DNA of 64,000 nucleotides from Closterium sp. Naga37s-1 (taxonomy: Eukaryota > Streptophyta > Zygnematophyceae > Desmidiales > Closteriaceae), in contig CANJKZ010000427.1 in NCBI GenBank assembly GCA_947471745.1, forward strand, positions 1 to 64,000, given 5' to 3'. The translations under genes and the position numbers were made by a program. The notes under the pieces are model-generated. The model did not search any database. It had not been told where the DNA came from and worked only from the letters and a program-made list of their open reading frames with translations. Positions 45,377-56,405 of the stretch are shown here, one piece after another; position 1 is the stretch's first letter; each line of letters begins with the position of its first letter.

Positions 45377-48300
45377 TGTCAGAATGTTATATGTGTCTGT
45401 CAGAATGTTATATGTGTTTAGCCTGCAGTGGGGTACTCTATAGTGAGTACAACCCAATTTAGAGTTTCGTATATGTATCATGCAGCTGCTAGTCCAAAAC
45501 CTCTTTCCTGTTTCTGCATTCCTGCCGACTGTTTTGACATGCTATCAGAGCGGTTACGCTCCTGGCCTGTGGGCCCACCGTTAGCTTCCGCTGCTGTCCT
45601 GTCTGTTGCGTGCCCCGTGGCGCGCGACGTTTTTTCTTCCCGCCACGCGGTCGGGGCGCATGGCGGTTGCACGCGGCGGTTTTCTGCCCGCCGTGCACCC
45701 CGAGGCGCGTGGCGGTTTCCTGCCCTGTCGACCAGCGCGTCGCCCCCCGTCGTCCGTCGAAGCGCCCCCCGGGGACCTGCGCGTCACCCCCCGTCACCCG
45801 TCGAAGCGCCCCTGGGACCCGCGCGCGGCCCTTACAGCCTGCGCGCGGCCCGTACAGCCCGCGTGCGGCCCGTACGGCCTGCGCCAGGCCCGTGTGCGGC
45901 CCGTACAGCCCGCGCGCGGCTCGTACGACCTGCGCCAGGCCCGCGCGCGACCCGTACAGCCCGCGCGCGGCCCGTATGGCCTGCGCCAGGCCCATGCGCG
46001 GCCCGTTCAGCCTGCGCCAGGCCCGCGTGCACCTGCACTGCCGTGCGCGCACCCGCTCCCGCCCCGTGCTGCCTGTGTTAGGGTTTGGGGGTGGCGAGTA
46101 TGGGGGTGCTGGGTGAGTGAGTCCTCCCCTGCTCCTCCTCCTCCTCCGTATCCCACTGGTGCAGCTACCGCTGAGGGGGGTGGATGTGTGGGAGCCGTCG
46201 GAGTAGTACTATGGGGGTGGCGTGTGAGCTGTGCTAGGGGGTACAGCAGGGGGTGTGTGGAAGGGGTGTGGGACAGCTGGGGGAGGTTGACTGGAGGCAG
46301 CCGTCTTGTCGTTCGCAGCGCCTGTAGTCCAGGGTTTAGCCTGGTAGCCCAGAGAGCCAGCTGCGCCTGTCGCCGTGTAGTCCAGGGCTCTGCGCCTGGT
46401 AGCCACAGTGCTGCGCGCTCCTGATAGCACAGAGAGTCAGCTGCGCCTGTCGCCGTGTAGTACGGGGCTCTACGCCTGGTAGCCACAGTGCTGCGCGCTC
46501 CTGTTGCCCGTGTGTCTGCAGCTTCAGCCGTCGCCTCCCATCTTCTCGCCCCCTATAGTTTCTCCTCCTCCTCACTTGCCCTCTGTGATAGCCTCTAGCT
46601 TTGCTTATTATTGTGAACAATCGCTCTGCTTGCTTATTGTGCTGATTACACCCCACTTTGGCTATGGGGGTGTGTCAAAATGTTATATGTGTCTAGCCTG
46701 CAGTGGGGTACTCTATAGCGAGTACAACCCAATTAAGGGTTTCGTATATGTATTCTGCTGCTGCTAGTCCGAAACCTCTTTCCTGTTTCTACATTCTTGC
46801 CTACTGTTTTGACAGTGTCTAGCCTGCACTGGGGTACTTTATAGCAAGTACAACCCAATTTAGGGTTTCATATATGTATCCTGTTGCTGCTAGTTCAAAC
46901 CTCTCTTTTCTGTTCTATCGTTTCAGTCTGCTGTTTCGACATGCTATCAGATCGTTTACGCTCCTGGCTTGTGGGCCCGCCCTTTGCTTCCGCCACTGTA
47001 CTGTCTATCGCGCGCCCCGTGGTGCGCGACGTTTTTTTCTTCCCGCCACGCGCCGCCCGCCATGCGCTCGGGGCGCGTGGCGGTTTCCTACCCGCCGCGC
47101 GCCCCGGGAGTGCGCGGCGGTTTGCTGCTCCGTTGAAGCGCCCCCGGGGATCTGCGCGTCGCCCCCCGTCGCCCGTCGAAGCGCCCCTGAGACCCGCGCG
47201 CGGCCCGTACAGCCTGCGCCAGGACCGCGCGCGGTCCGTACGGCCTGCGCCAGGCCCGCGCGCGGCCCGTACGACCTGCGCCAGGGCCGCGCGCAACCCG
47301 TACAGCCCGCGCGCGGCCCGTACGACCTGCCCCAGGCCCATGCGTGGCCCGTACGGCCTGCGCCAGGCCCGCGCGCACATGCCCTGCCGTGCGCGCACCC
47401 GCTCCTGCCCCGTGCTGCCTGTGTTAGGGTTTGGGGGTGGCGAGTATGGGGGTGACGGGTGTGTGAGGCCTCCCCTGCTCCTCCTCCTCCTCCTCCTCCT
47501 CCTCCTCCTCCTCCTCCTCATCCTCCTCCTCCTCCTCCTCCTCCTCCTCCTCCTCCGTCTCTCGCTACTGCAGCTGCCGCTGAGGGAGGTGGATGTGTGG
47601 GAGCCGTCGGAGTGATACTACAGGGGTGGCGTGTGAGCAGTGCTAGGGGTACAGCAGGGTGTGTGTAAAAGGGGTGTGAGACAGCTGGGGGAAGTTAAGT
47701 GGAGGCAGCCGTCTTGTCGTCCGCATCGCCTGTAGTCCGAGGTTTAGCCTGGTAGCCCAGAGAGCCAGCTGCGCCTGTCGCCGTGTAGTCCGGGGCTCTG
47801 CGCCTGGTAGCCACAGTGTGCGCGCTCCTGGTAGCACAGAGAGCTAGCTGCGCCTGTCGCCGTGTAATCCGAGGCTCTGCGCCTGGTAGCCACAGTGTTG
47901 CGCGCTCCTGGTAGCACAAAGAGCTAGCTGCGCCTGTCGCCGTGTAGTCCAAGGCTCTGCGCCTGGTAGCCACAGTGCTGCGCGCTCCTGTTGCCCGTGT
48001 GTCTGCAGCTTCAGCCGTCGCCTCCCATCTTCTCGCCCCCTATAGTTTCTCCTCCTCCTCACTTGCCCTCTGTGATAGCCTCTAGCTTTGCTTATTATTG
48101 TGAACAATCGCTCTGCTTGCTTATTGTGCTGATTACACCCCACTTTGGCTATGGGGGTGTGTCAAAATGTTATATTGTCTAGCCTGCAGTGGGGTACTCT
48201 ATAGCGAGTACAACCCAATTAAGGGTTTCGTATATGTATTCTGCTGCTACTAGTTCGAAACCTCTTTCCTGTTTCTACATTCTTGCCTACTGTTTTGACA

Positions 48301-49802
48301 GTGTCTAGCCTGCACTGGGGTACTTTATAGCAAGTACAACCCAATTTAGGGTTTCATATATGTATCCTGTTGCTGCTAGTTCAAACCTCTCTTTTCTGTT
48401 CTATCGTTTCAGTCTGCTGTTTCGACATGCTATCATATCGTTTACGCTCCTGGCTTGTGGGCCCGCCCTTTGCTTCCGCCACTGTACTGTCTATCGCGCG
48501 CCCCGTGGTGCGCGACGTTTTTTTCTTCCCGCCACGCGCCGCCCGCCATGCGCTCGGGGCGCGTGGCGGTTTCCTACCCGCCGCGCGCCCCGGGAGTGCG
48601 CGGCGGTTTGCTGCTCCGTTGAAGCGCCCCCGGGGATCTGCGCGTCGCCCCCCGTCGCCCGTCGAAGCACCCCTGAGACCCGCGCGCGGCCCGTACAGCC
48701 TGCGCCAGGCCCGCGCGCGGCCCGTACAGCTCGCGCGCGGTCCGTACGGCCTGCGCCAGGCCCGCGCGTGGCCCGTACAGCCCGCGCGCAGCCCGTACGA
48801 CCTGCGCCAGGGCCGCGCGCAACCCGTACAGCCCGCGCGCGGCCGTACGACCTGCCCCAGGCCCATGCGTGGCCCGTACGGCCTGCGCCAGGCCCGCGCG
48901 CACCTGCCCTGCCGTGCGCGCACCCGCTCCTGCCCCGTGCTGCCTGTGTTAGGGTTTGGGGGTGGCGAGTATGGGGGTGACGGGTGTGTGAGGCCTCCCC
49001 TGCTCCTCCTCCTCCTCCTCCTCCTCCTCCTCCTCCTCCTCCTCCTCCTCCTCCTCCTCCGTCTCCCGCTACTGCAGCTGCCGCTGAGGGGGGTGGATGT
49101 GTGGGAGCCGTCGGAGTGATACTACAGGGGTGGCGTGTGAGCAGTGCTAGGGGTACAGCAGGGTGTGTGTAAAAGGGGTGTGAGACAGTTGGGGGAAGTT
49201 AAGTGGAGGCAGCCGTCTTGTCGTCCGCAGCGCCTGTAGTCCGAGGTTTAGCCTGGTAGCCCAGAGAGCCAGCTGCGCCTGTCGCCGTGTAGTCCGGGGC
49301 TCTGCGCCTGGTAGCCACAGTGTGCGCGCTCCTGGTACCACAGAGAGCTAGCTGCGCCTGTCGCCGTGTAATCCGAGGCTCTGCGCCTGGTAGCCACAGT
49401 GTTGCGCGCTCCTGGTAGCACAAAGAGCTAGCTGCGCCTGTCGCCGTGTAGTCCAAGGCTCTGCGCCTGGTAGCCACAATGCTGCGCGCTCCTGTTGCCC
49501 GTGTGTCTGCAGCTTCAGCCGTCGCCTCCCATCTTCTCGCCCCCTACAGTTTCTCCTCCTCACTTGCCCTCTGTGATAGCCTCTAGCTTTGCTTATCATT
49601 GTGAACTATTGCTCTGCCTGCTCGTTGTGCTGATTATACCCCACTTTGACTATGGGGGTGTGTCAGAGTGTTATATGTGTCTAGCCTGCAGTGGGGTACT
49701 CTATAGCGAGTACAGCCCAATTTTGGGTTTCATATATGTATCCTGCTGCTGCTAGTTCAAACCTCTCTTTCTGTTCTATCGTTTCAGTCTGCTGTTTCAA
49801 CA
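45377..49802 (+). mobile_element. LTR-element concatemer: three internal regions, six LTR blocks, one TSD
   Basis: LTR-like blocks lie at 45377-45539, 46673-46814, 46815-46941 (head shortened), 48160-48300, 48301-48427 (shortened) and 49661-49802. Each ends TTTTGACA or TTTCRACA and contains tagcctgcaNtggggtact. After blocks 1, 3 and 5 comes TGCTATCAGAGC/TCG, a primer-site-like sequence; before blocks 2, 4 and 6 comes ctatgggggtg, a polypurine tract. GGGGC occurs at 45372-45376 and 49803-49807, so the whole 4.4 kb behaves as one insertion. The second and third internal regions are near-identical, with a 1487-base offset. No gag or pol. Confidence 0.85.
47476..47557. repeat. (CTC)n microsatellite in concatemer
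   Basis: An almost pure run of CTC/CCT triplets; the equivalent run in the third internal region is at 48999-49060. Open frames of poly-Leu or poly-Pro across it are artefacts. Confidence 0.95.
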
Positions 49803-49807
49803 GGGGC

Positions 49808-50100
49808 GACACCTCCTACCACACCGGCTGTAGGAGTAGCTTCACTACTCTTGCAAACTAGAGATCCAGCAAGGTCGTAGCTTCGAGGATGCAAAATGCT
49901 CCTCAAACATCTGCTCCTCTCCTGAAACCCCCATCCGAGCAACATCGTTCACTGCCTGGCGCCAACCATAAGCGTACGACAAAGGGCCGAGGTCAGCTGC
50001 AGATCGAATCCCAAAGCTTCCCAGTCTGACAGGAAGGTTCAGCTGCAGGCGGGCTATCTGCGACTTTCTCGAATCATGATCTCAGCCTTGAAAAGCCTCC
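49808..50100 (-). pseudogene. LINE-like reverse-transcriptase tail relic, upstream part
   Basis: The minus strand reads ARLQLNLPVRLGSFGIRSA, ADLGPLSYAYGWRQAVNDVA and MGVSGEEQMFEEHF. The R-L-x-L-P-x-R-L-G-x-F-G-I-R-S-A signature is typical of the region after the reverse transcriptase in LINE ORF2 proteins. It is interrupted at 49802 by the LTR concatemer, and the likely continuation starts at 45371. Confidence 0.45.
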
Positions 50101-50428
50101 ACCACCCCTGGTCGAGTAAATTGGATAAATTTACGCGGTCCTGTAAGCGAGTCGGATAAATTGGAACAGATGCGCGCAGTTGCGTCAGGCGGTCCTGTAA
50201 GCGAGCCACCTCCTAGTCGTCCTCACCAATGGGGACACGTACTACACTGAGCCAAGTCCAAGCTTGTTGCATGCCTGTCGTAAGTGCCTTATCCCTCTCC
50301 CCTCCCTCCAGGTCCCCACCACCCTCCCATGGTTTGCACTTGTGCGGCTGGACCTACAGACCCAAGACCGCCTAATCGCTCGTGCAAGACCCCATAGGCA
50401 GCCAACACCCACTCCCTGAGCTCCAAGA
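50100..50428. other. Unassigned stretch between LINE relic and copia element
   Basis: Contains two copies of gcggtcctgtaagcgag about 50 bases apart (near 50136 and 50190), each beside a cggataaatt motif. I see no supportable gene. Confidence 0.4.
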
Positions 50429-50824
50429 TTACGTATCATCATCATAGCCGAGAAATAGGAGGTCGGCGAAATCCTGGCTCATAGGCTTAATGTGTGTGAA
50501 CAGACAGACAGACTCAGACCCAGCAACAAGACTAGCAGCGAAGTCTAGACGACAGGCAGCAGCAAAGTCAACAAGCTCAGCGACTAAAGCAGACGCAGCA
50601 GTGGACTCAAGCGAAGGGTCAGTGACAACAGTGGCAAGCAGACGCGTGACAGTAGGGTGAGCAGCATGAGCGCGGTCAGACTCAGGGTCTAAAACGTCAG
50701 GCAGAGAAGATGCAGGAGGGGACGGCAGGGGAACACGCTGCGGAGCAGAGGAAGGACGCAGAGCCATGAGGAGCGTGCCGGGGATAGCCGGCGGACGCTC
50801 AGGACGACCATACAACCAGTGCAT
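50429..50824 (-). pseudogene. Frameshifted continuation of copia Pol
   Basis: MHWLYGRPERPPAIPGTLLM to LESTAASALVAELVDFAA is the family sequence that should follow the first ORF without interruption. It sits in a different frame, so a one-base indel near 50820 separates them. After SLVAGSESVC the sequence no longer resembles copia. Confidence 0.7.
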
Positions 50825-53800
50825 ACAGTGCGAACAGGCGAGACAGGACCAGACGTAGGCTCACGACGCTCAGCAACACCCCCTATCTGCTTAGTGTAAA
50901 GAGAAGGAGCAGGCAGTGGAGAGCCAGGCTGTAACGGAAGACCCGTAGAAGACGGGAGGCTAAGAACCTGGCAAAGCACGGAGTCAGGCGGCGGCAGAGA
51001 CGAAGGTGACAGCGGAGCGAAGAACAGTCGCGGCTGAGCAGTGCCACCAGCACCAGTAGCTCTAGCACCTCCTGCAGCTCCAGAACCTCCAGCGCCAGCA
51101 CCTCCAGCAGCTCCAGAACCTCCAGCTCCAGCGCCACCAGCGCCAGCACCTCCAACAGCGCCAGAACCTCCAGCGCCAGCACCTCCAGTACCAGCACCAC
51201 TAGTAGCAGCACCCCAAGAACCGGCACCTCCAGCCCCAGGGTCTCCAGCCTCAGTGTCTCCAACAGCAGCACCCCCAGAATCGGCACCTCCAGCTCCAGG
51301 GTCTCCAACCTGAGGGTCGACAGCACCACGTCCAGGTCCAGCAGTAGCTCCAGCCCCAGTAGCTCCAGTACCTCCAGTACGAGCACCTCCGGGACCAGCG
51401 GGTCCAGGAACTCCAGTAGAAACACCTCCAGTAGCAGAGTCACCAGTGCTCCAAACGCCAGCGCCTCCCGCAGCAGGGCGTCCAGCTCCACCAGCGCGAC
51501 CCTGACGGCTAACGTACCACTCACGCAGCTGCTGTGGGGAGAGAGGGAGACGCCGACGAGAGTGCTGCGGCGAGGCACCAGCGGAGCGACTACGGAGGCG
51601 GCCACTCCAAGGAGACTGCTCACCAGACGCCTCTGTGCCCCCCAGCGCAGCACCCCCAGACGCAGAACCCCTAGGCTCAGCACCCCCAGACCCCTCACGC
51701 CCACGTTCAGCCCCTCCAGGCTCCGCACCCTTAGGCTCAGCACCCCCAGGCTCCGCACCCCCAGGCTCAGCACCCCCAGAAGCAGCACTCCAAGCAGGAC
51801 CACCCCCAGTAGGACCTGAGTCACCAGTGACCTCAACCGGCTCAGTCAAGGGAGAAGGGTCTACCTGAAACACACCTGAAGGAGCAGGACCTGGAGCGGG
51901 GAGGGGGTCTACGTGGGGAGGACCTGGAGTGAGAAAGAGCGGCGAGGGGAGGAGAGGGGCTGTGCGGTAGGGAAACAGACGGTAAAAGGGGACCGACTCG
52001 TCAAAGGTGACGTCCTGAGACGCAAAGACACGGCGCGAGGCGGGGTCATTAAACTGCCAGCCAGACGTGTCAGGGACAAAGCCAAGGAAAACGCAGGGAA
52101 TGGCGCGAGGGGAGAGCTTGTCCGCAGTCGTATCGCGGACAAAGGCACGAGCACCCCTGACTCGGAACCGCGATGCATCGCCAACCTCCCCCGTCCAACG
52201 TAGTGTGGACGAAGTCTCCGGAACGGAGAGACGGGGCCAGAGGTTGAGCTGATGCGCGGCGTACCAGACTGCTAACGGCCACACAAAATGGGGGGCAGCC
52301 GCATGGATCATGGAGGTACGAGCGACCTCCATGACTAAGCCAATGCGACGCTCAGCAATCCCATTCTGCTGCGGAGAGGCCGGAAGCGTGAACGTCTGGC
52401 GGATGCCGTGCTTCTCACAGAAGGCTCGCAAGAGGTTAGAGGTGAACTCACTACCTCTGTGAGAGTGCAAACGCAGGACAGGAAAGTCCGACTCGAACCG
52501 CTCGCGGAGCTGGAGACGAACAACGCGGATCCAAGGGATCAAAACAGCAGGGACATCCCCCTTGCGCTGCAAGGGGAAGACCGTGGTGTAACGCGTGTAG
52601 TCGTCGACTACCAGCAGGAAATACCGCTCGTGGCCCTGTCCACGGACGCGGGCTGGGCCCCACACGTCCATGTGGAGAGTCTGCAGCGGAGCCTCTGTGG
52701 GAGGGAACGAGGAGGAGTGAGGAGTGGCGCACTGCCGCCCCTCGACACAAGGAATGCAGGGCGGCGTAGGCGAGGGAGGGAGGGAGGGCAGAGACTGGGG
52801 AAGACCAGAGACCAGGTAGCGAGAGTGCATGCTACGAAGGTGAGGCAAGGAGGGATGACCAAGGCGGTGGTGCCAAAGGAGAGTCTGGTGCGACAGGCGG
52901 CAACACTCACACTGGGTAGCCACCTGAGCGGACAAGTACAACTGAGGAGACAAAGGGGTGTAGCGCGACGCAGTGGTGAGGGTGTACAGACTGGACCCAG
53001 GCGCATGTGTGAACGTGGCCAGGTGGCGGCTAGTCCGAGAGCACGTGCAAATCGCCACACGCTGTCCTCCAGGAGTAAAGGTGTCAATCCAATGATCCTG
53101 AAGGACGGCGTTGCTCTGAAGGTTCGTAGAGAACGAGGGGAGGTGGAGACCAGACAGCTCACCAGACGAGACCGCCGGAAACGGAAGCACAGTAGTGGAC
53201 CGTGCTAGCACTGGGCCCCCAGAGGGGTCAGCCAGTGAGACAGGGACAGGTGCAGGAAGGGGAGTGACTGTGGTACTGTCGCGAAAGAAACAGCGGGAAG
53301 CACCAGATTCAAGTGTAAAGGTGTGCAAGGCCTGAGCGGACGCAGTACCAGGGAGAACAGACTCACTAGCACCTAGGGCTGCAGACTCTATACCTGGGTC
53401 AGGCGGCATACACAAGTAGCAGTCACCCTCGGCACTACTAGTCAATGCATACATGGCAGTAAGGATGGCGTCATAGTCTAGCGCAAAGACATCGACGCCC
53501 TGCCTAAGTAGCTCTAGCCAGCGGGGGAGCTCAGCCGCGTCGCCAAACTGTGCACGCCAGGTGTCGCTCAGACAGGAAAAGCAGCTGGACTGTGTGTGGC
53601 CAGGTGTCCCGCATGTCTGACCAGCTCGATCACCTGTGCGAATGACGTATTGGCAGCGAGCACTACTCAAAGACCCCCCACACTGAGCGTACCACTCACG
53701 AAACTGCTGGGGCGTAAGGGTCTCACGCGGACGCGGCTGCAGCTGCACCAGGCCACCGCCAGAAACTCCCAACCGACTAGCTGCACCGCGACTGCCACTA

Positions 53801-54135
53801 CGGCCACCGCCACGACACCTACGGGCATACCACTCACGAAGCTGCTGGGGCGTAAGGGTCTCGCTCGAACGTCGCTGCAACTGCATCTGGCCACCGCCAG
53901 AAACTCCCCACCGAACAGCTCCAAAGCGACTGGTACTGAGGCCGCCACCACTCCCACTGCTGCCGCCACCGCCACCACCACTCCCACCGCTACCGTGAAG
54001 GGAAGTCATGCGAATAGCAGGGCAGCTCGCAGGGCAAGAAGGGCGGCGAGGAGGCACTAGGGTAGGGCAGGGCGGAGCGCGGCCAAAGCAGGGCGGCGCG
54101 CGGCCAGAGCAGGGCAGTAGCAGGCAGTAGCTCAT
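50689..54135 (-). CDS. Copia Gag-Pol fragment: protease-like, GAG-pre-integrase, integrase
   Basis: 1148 codons. The N-terminus is Gly/Ser-rich with two LTPQQ(L/F)REWYA repeats. FTLESGASRCFFRD is the protease site (ESGAS where DSGAS is usual). HHRLGHPSLPHLRSM and CIPCVEGRQ are the GAG-pre-integrase zinc residues. Integrase follows: HMDVWGPARV, FPVLRLHSHRGSEFTSN, SPQQNGIAERRIG. The second catalytic Asp (normally HSDRGGEF) is His here (codon 52459-52461), so the integrase should be inactive. ARAFVRDTTADKLSPRAIP and FDESVPFYRLFPYR continue the family pattern, followed by a Gly/Ala/Glu/Pro-rich tail. The frame breaks near 50820 and resumes in another frame. Confidence 0.85.
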   Translation of the reverse strand: MSYCLLLPCSGRAPPCFGRAPPCPTLVPPRRPSCPASCPAIRMTSLHGSGGSGGGGGGSSGSGGGLSTSRFGAVRWGVSGGGQMQLQRRSSETLTPQQLREWYARRCRGGGRSGSRGAASRLGVSGGGLVQLQPRPRETLTPQQFREWYAQCGGSLSSARCQYVIRTGDRAGQTCGTPGHTQSSCFSCLSDTWRAQFGDAAELPRWLELLRQGVDVFALDYDAILTAMYALTSSAEGDCYLCMPPDPGIESAALGASESVLPGTASAQALHTFTLESGASRCFFRDSTTVTPLPAPVPVSLADPSGGPVLARSTTVLPFPAVSSGELSGLHLPSFSTNLQSNAVLQDHWIDTFTPGGQRVAICTCSRTSRHLATFTHAPGSSLYTLTTASRYTPLSPQLYLSAQVATQCECCRLSHQTLLWHHRLGHPSLPHLRSMHSRYLVSGLPQSLPSLPPSPTPPCIPCVEGRQCATPHSSSFPPTEAPLQTLHMDVWGPARVRGQGHERYFLLVVDDYTRYTTVFPLQRKGDVPAVLIPWIRVVRLQLRERFESDFPVLRLHSHRGSEFTSNLLRAFCEKHGIRQTFTLPASPQQNGIAERRIGLVMEVARTSMIHAAAPHFVWPLAVWYAAHQLNLWPRLSVPETSSTLRWTGEVGDASRFRVRGARAFVRDTTADKLSPRAIPCVFLGFVPDTSGWQFNDPASRRVFASQDVTFDESVPFYRLFPYRTAPLLPSPLFLTPGPPHVDPLPAPGPAPSGVFQVDPSPLTEPVEVTGDSGPTGGGPAWSAASGGAEPGGAEPGGAEPKGAEPGGAERGREGSGGAEPRGSASGGAALGGTEASGEQSPWSGRLRSRSAGASPQHSRRRLPLSPQQLREWYVSRQGRAGGAGRPAAGGAGVWSTGDSATGGVSTGVPGPAGPGGARTGGTGATGAGATAGPGRGAVDPQVGDPGAGGADSGGAAVGDTEAGDPGAGGAGSWGAATSGAGTGGAGAGGSGAVGGAGAGGAGAGGSGAAGGAGAGGSGAAGGARATGAGGTAQPRLFFAPLSPSSLPPPDSVLCQVLSLPSSTGLPLQPGSPLPAPSLYTKQIGGVAERREPTSGPVSPVRTVCTGCMVVLSVRRLSPARSSWLCVLPLLRSVFPCRPLLHLLCLTF

Positions 54136-54154
54136 AGGGCAGAAGCACCTAGGG

Positions 54155-54179
54155 TTTATATATATATATATATATATAA
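54155..54179. repeat. (TA)n microsatellite
   Basis: About eleven TA units upstream (minus strand) of the copia ORF. Confidence 0.95.
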
Positions 54180-54839
54180 TTTTATTTAGGGTTTAGCAGA
54201 GCGCTGGCGCAGTGCAGGGCGCTGGCGCAGGGCAGGGCGCGAGCCCGCGCACGGCAGGGCGCTGGCGCAAGGCAGGGCGCTGGCGCAGGGCAGGGCGCTG
54301 GCGCAGGGCAGGGCGCCAGCGTGCGCAGGGCAGGGTGTTGGCGCAGGGCAGGGCGGTAGCGCAGGCTGCAGCAGTGCGTGACACGAGGGGCAGCAGAGCG
54401 CGACGCGACGAGCTGCCTTAGGGCGCGACGCGCGGGCTGCATCAGAGCGCGACGCGCGAGGCAGCAGTGTGCGACTCGTGCGCTGCCGTAGGGCGCGACG
54501 CGCGGGGCAGCAGCGCACGACGCGCGGGCTGCCGTAGGGCGCGACGCGTAGGGCGCGACGCGTAGGGCTGCAGCGCGGGCGTAGGGCAGGGCGCAGGCAC
54601 AGGGCAGGGCACTGGCACAGGGCAGGGCGCCGGTGCAGGGCAGGGCGCTGGCGCAGGGCAGGGCTCTCGCGCAGGGCAGGACTCTGGCGCAGGGCAGGGC
54701 GCTGGCGCAGGGCGACGCGAGGCAGGGCGACGCGACGCGAGGCAGGCCGTAACGCAGTAACTGCAGTCGGAAGCTAAGTATGGTGGGCCCAGAAAAAAAA
54801 AAAAAAAAACGGTCCTACGGACCGACTGCTCTGAAACCA

Positions 54840-54962
54840 TGTCAAGATAGCAAGTAGGAATGAATGAACTAGGTCAAAGTTTGGTGCAAGTATAAAACCC
54901 TAAAGAGGCTATACCCCATATTGGCTACCCCACTACAGCCTACAGATATATATAATTTGACA
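54840..54962 (-). repeat. Copia 5' LTR (123 bp)
   Basis: Begins (minus) TGTCAAATTATATATATC and ends GCTATCTTGACA, with the primer site adjoining. The terminal ATCTTGACA is shared with the non-autonomous element at 42169-44247 (AGTATCTTGACA), suggesting related families. Confidence 0.8.
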
Positions 54963-56405
54963 CATGAGGAGGGTGGGTGGGAGGGGCAATCCCATCAACC
55001 CTAATTGGGCGCTGCCCTCTACAGCCTCGCCCCAGATTGTCCAAGCCTTGTTGTTCGACCCATCGTTCCCTACTTGCCACCACCCACCACACCATGCACG
55101 AATCCACCACCCACCCGCCACCAATCAGGCTCCCATGGTGCGCCGGCACATCGACATTACCAGCACCCATACCGTCAACCAACTTAATGTGCTTAAGGGT
55201 TCTCATGAGACAAAAGTCATAACACACGTTTCATTGATTATATAAACAACTTGTTTGCATGCTTTTCGCGGCAATCACCTGCAGGCCCGATCTCTCTTAC
55301 ATTGTCAGCCAGCTCACGCAGTTCCCTGAACGCCATAAAGGGGATTGTGTTCGACCTTCAACGAGCCCTGCATTATATAATCTCAACAACCGACGTCGAC
55401 ATCAAACACTCACCCCCACTCCTTCATGTCTTGCGATATCAGTTAATGATGTCCTTGTGCATCTTCAAGTGTTGCGAAACATTGTATAACGCCGTGTGCG
55501 TCAACAACTATGCTTGCAGTTTACGTAACTAAAGAGTGGGCATGGTATTCCAGCTTCTCCAAATACTCCTAGGACATGCTCCCAACCACTATTAGAAATA
55601 CATCATGCTAATAACGAGTAATAAGAGGCAATCACGGCGTACTTGAGCTTGTGGAACTTTTGGTTCCCACGTGGCAATGAGCCCGTTGGTGCTTCACCTT
55701 GCAGTCAGGGTTTGTGGGTTCTGACAACCAATCAGAGCCATAGTTTCTTACCTTTGCGGCCAGTGTTAGCTTTCTCTCACACACGTCAACGTCCAATTGC
55801 GTGCCCGTACTCAGAGGTTTGTTTGTTTGAGTTGTCGAATATTTTGCAGGCATCGGATACGGTTCAATCAGGGTTGCCATGGGTTTCATTGAAAGGCTTC
55901 TGTGCGGCGTGATGAGGGGGATCGCTGTAAAATGGCATGGCACTTGGTTGATTGGATGTGGTGCGAATGCGACGTTCGCAAAACGATGTTTCGCAGCGTT
56001 CGTGCTGCTGGTCGGCGCGCAGAACGCACGCCTCGAGATTGTCACGACATCTTCAAGCCAAGTTCCACAGACCTGAAGTTACAAGATTTCTTCGCTAATT
56101 CGTGACTACATGCCATTTTCGCAGATCGAAACCCCTGAGCTCCACGCGCACACTCACTGCCCCCTACCCCACCTTTCCCCCCTAGACCTCCCTTATCACC
56201 TAGTTTCCCAGAGTGCAAACTAACTTCTTGACTGACTGAAGTTGCATTGGTCCGAGTATTGGTGTTTGTCCCTGGAGTGAGATAGTCTGCCTGTGAGCTT
56301 CAGTCGACAAGTTTCCCAGTCCGTCTGCTTGTCAGAGTCCTAGGTGTTGGTGGTTCTGCTGCAGCAGAGCTTCCACAACGCCTTGCCTTCCCTACTCCCG
56401 AGAAG
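54963..56405. other. Region upstream of the H+-ATPase gene
   Basis: No host gene recognised. A short copia RNase-H remnant is at 55257-55345. The last few hundred bases should contain the promoter and 5' leader of the H+-ATPase gene; no single element is clear. Confidence 0.45.
55257..55345 (+). pseudogene. Copia RNase-H region remnant
   Basis: MLFAAITCRPDLSYIVSQLTQ resembles the copia segment (L-x-x-A-x-x-x-R-P-D-x-x-Y-x-V-S-x-L-x-x-F) at the RT/RNase H border. Nothing before or after continues the protein. Confidence 0.5.

Larger units (their letters stand above)
50429..54962 (-). mobile_element. Ty1/copia retrotransposon, 3' truncated
   Basis: The 5' LTR (minus orientation) is 54840-54962, TG...CA, followed by TGGTTTCAGAGC, a tRNA-Met primer site with one mismatch. 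A GC-rich leader (54180-54780, short gcgctggcgcagggcagg repeats) precedes a long ORF with protease, GAG-pre-integrase and integrase signatures. Homology to copia proteins ends near 50500 (SLVAGSESVC) before any reverse transcriptase. No second LTR is seen, so the 3' half has been lost. Confidence 0.85.

Noticed and set aside
45428..49119. ORFs rich in Arg-Pro or poly-Leu/poly-Pro
   Set aside because: They lie in the repeated non-coding interior of the LTR concatemer and across (CTC)n runs.
50883..51836. 317-aa Leu/Val-rich minus-strand ORF
   Set aside because: Alternative frame of the Gly/Ala-rich tail of the copia polyprotein.
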